DNA from: DYRB01 sp963845265
GTDB lineage: Bacteria; Pseudomonadota; Gammaproteobacteria; Chromatiales; Chromatiaceae
Direction of reading: 5' to 3'
Length of the DNA stretch: 64,000 bases
NCBI GenBank assembly: GCA_963845265.1
Contig: CAWJRN010000010.1
Coordinates: forward strand, 124,001 to 188,000
This document shows, piece by piece, positions 63,120 through 64,000 of this stretch. Position numbers and translations under genes: made by a program. Below the pieces are notes generated by a model that worked only from the letters and a program-made list of their open reading frames with translations, did no database searches and was not told the origin of the DNA. Numbering within the stretch: the first letter of the stretch is position 1; every line of letters starts with the position of its first letter.

Positions 63120-64000
63120 ATGCCCCCAGCCGTACCCGAACCCCGCACCACCACCTTTAGCCCCCTGACCCCACCCCTGCCCGGCCTAGGCCAGCGCCTG
63201 CAATGGGGCCGGCTCTACGGGGCGAGCGCCGCCCTGGCCCTGGCCCAGGCGGCCGAGGCCCACCCTGGGCTGGTGGTCGCGGTAGTACCAGACGTCCAGG
63301 CAACGGCGGGCCTGTCCGGGGAGTTGGGGTTCTTCCTCGGCCAGGCGCCGGCCGAGGCCGGTGGACCGCCCCAGACCCGATTGCCGATCCTCAGCTTCCC
63401 GGATTGGGAGACCCTGCCCTACGACGTCTTCTCGCCCCTGCCGGATCTGGTCTCCGAGCGCCTGCTGACCCTCCACCGCCTGCCTGGCCTCACCCGGGGC
63501 GTCCTGGTGGTCCCGGTCAGCACCCTGCTCCAGCGCCTGCCACCGAGGAACTATGTGGACGGCCACTCCCTGGTCCTGGCGGTCGGCGAACGTCTGGACC
63601 TGGCCCAGACCCGGGCCCGCCTGGAACGGTCCGGCTATCAGTGCGTCTCCCAGGTCATCGCCCACGGGGAGTTCGCGGTGCGCGGCTCCCTGCTGGATGT
63701 CTTCCCCATGGGCAGCCCCGACCCCTATCGCATCGACCTGTTCGACGATGAGGTCGAGACCATCCGCACCTTCGACCCGGACAGCCAACGCACCCGGGAG
63801 AAGGTCAGCAACATCCGCCTGCTGCCGGCCCGGGAGTTTCCCCTGAGCGACGAGGCGGTGAGCGCCTTCCGCCAGCGCTATCGGGCCCAGATCGAGGGCG
63901 ATCCCCAGCGCAGCCTGATCTATCGCGAGGTCTCAGAAGGCCGCGCCCCGGGCGGACTGGAGTACTACCTGCCGCTGTTCTTCGACACCACGGCGACCCT
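63120..64000 (+). CDS. mfd: Transcription-repair coupling factor Mfd, N-terminal part
   Basis: 293 codons, truncated by the window edge. The UvrB-homology module is visible: LVVAVVPDVQATAGLSGELG, LPILSFPDWETLPYDVFSPL, PDLVSERLLTLHRLPGL, RSGYQCVSQVIAHGEFAVRG, LLDVFPMGSPDPYRIDLFDD. Mfd removes stalled RNA polymerase and recruits UvrA. The ATG at 63120 is the first in frame; the first 20 residues are non-conserved, so a slightly later start cannot be excluded. Confidence 0.9.
   Translation, partial: MPPAVPEPRTTTFSPLTPPLPGLGQRLQWGRLYGASAALALAQAAEAHPGLVVAVVPDVQATAGLSGELGFFLGQAPAEAGGPPQTRLPILSFPDWETLPYDVFSPLPDLVSERLLTLHRLPGLTRGVLVVPVSTLLQRLPPRNYVDGHSLVLAVGERLDLAQTRARLERSGYQCVSQVIAHGEFAVRGSLLDVFPMGSPDPYRIDLFDDEVETIRTFDPDSQRTREKVSNIRLLPAREFPLSDEAVSAFRQRYRAQIEGDPQRSLIYREVSEGRAPGGLEYYLPLFFDTTAT

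Overview
The window (64 kb, high GC, dense coding) looks like chromosome of a gammaproteobacterial sulfur oxidizer, most likely a purple sulfur bacterium of the Chromatiaceae. This rests on the combination of an aprM-aprB-aprA sulfur-oxidation operon, a soluble Hox-type hydrogenase large subunit, a proteobacterial petABC cytochrome bc1 operon and a gammaproteobacterial core block (lysM-dprA-smg-topA facing def-fmt-rsmB, then ntrY/ntrX). The assignment is inferred from gene content only; no pigment or rRNA gene is present.

Layout. 1-4.6 kb: a secreted Ala/Pro/Met-rich repeat protein, a DUF302 protein, a CBS-pair protein, hoxH and its maturation protease. 4.7-8 kb: selO, ubiA and a DsbA-type oxidoreductase. 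8-16.5 kb: an accessory island with two repeat elements, the stump of one hsdM, and a translationally coupled type I restriction operon hsdM-hsdS-TIR-hsdR whose four genes all carry frameshifts. 16.6-27.4 kb: an MBL/beta-CASP RNA nuclease, petCBA (minus strand), pgeF/rluD, bamD, glnB-nadE, tsaC-purE. 27.4-40.4 kb: topA-smg-dprA-lysM opposite def-fmt-rsmB-DUF4390-ntrY-ntrX. 40.8-44.8 kb: hemerythrin-like protein, TPR protein, cidAB-like pair, malQ. 45-50.5 kb: aprMBA plus three further genes on the same strand; aprM/aprB is partly duplicated and aprA has two frameshifts. 50.5-55 kb: a gene-poor zone with small ORFs and gene remnants (transaldolase, TlpA-like, PEP-CTERM), interrupted by a cytochrome P460/MarR divergent pair. 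55-58 kb: an ECF sigma factor, a sigma-54 response regulator and two tandem near-identical 49-residue peptide genes. 58-64 kb: a PqiA-like membrane protein, two tRNA genes, htpX, cytochrome b561, yceI and the start of mfd.

The most striking observation is a family of palindromic elements (ends CCCTCACCCC and GGGGATGAGGG). One 86-bp copy is translated in-frame inside hsdM. A 470-bp copy with nearly the same ends, in the same reading phase, sits inside hsdR and carries a DUF559-type endonuclease domain. Relatives lie between genes elsewhere. This resembles the in-frame palindromic elements known from Rickettsia, here combined with a nuclease cargo.

Many genes (hoxW, hsdM, hsdS, TIR, hsdR, tsaC, aprA) are broken only by single-base indels. 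These can be real decay or sequencing errors, and the sequence alone cannot decide.
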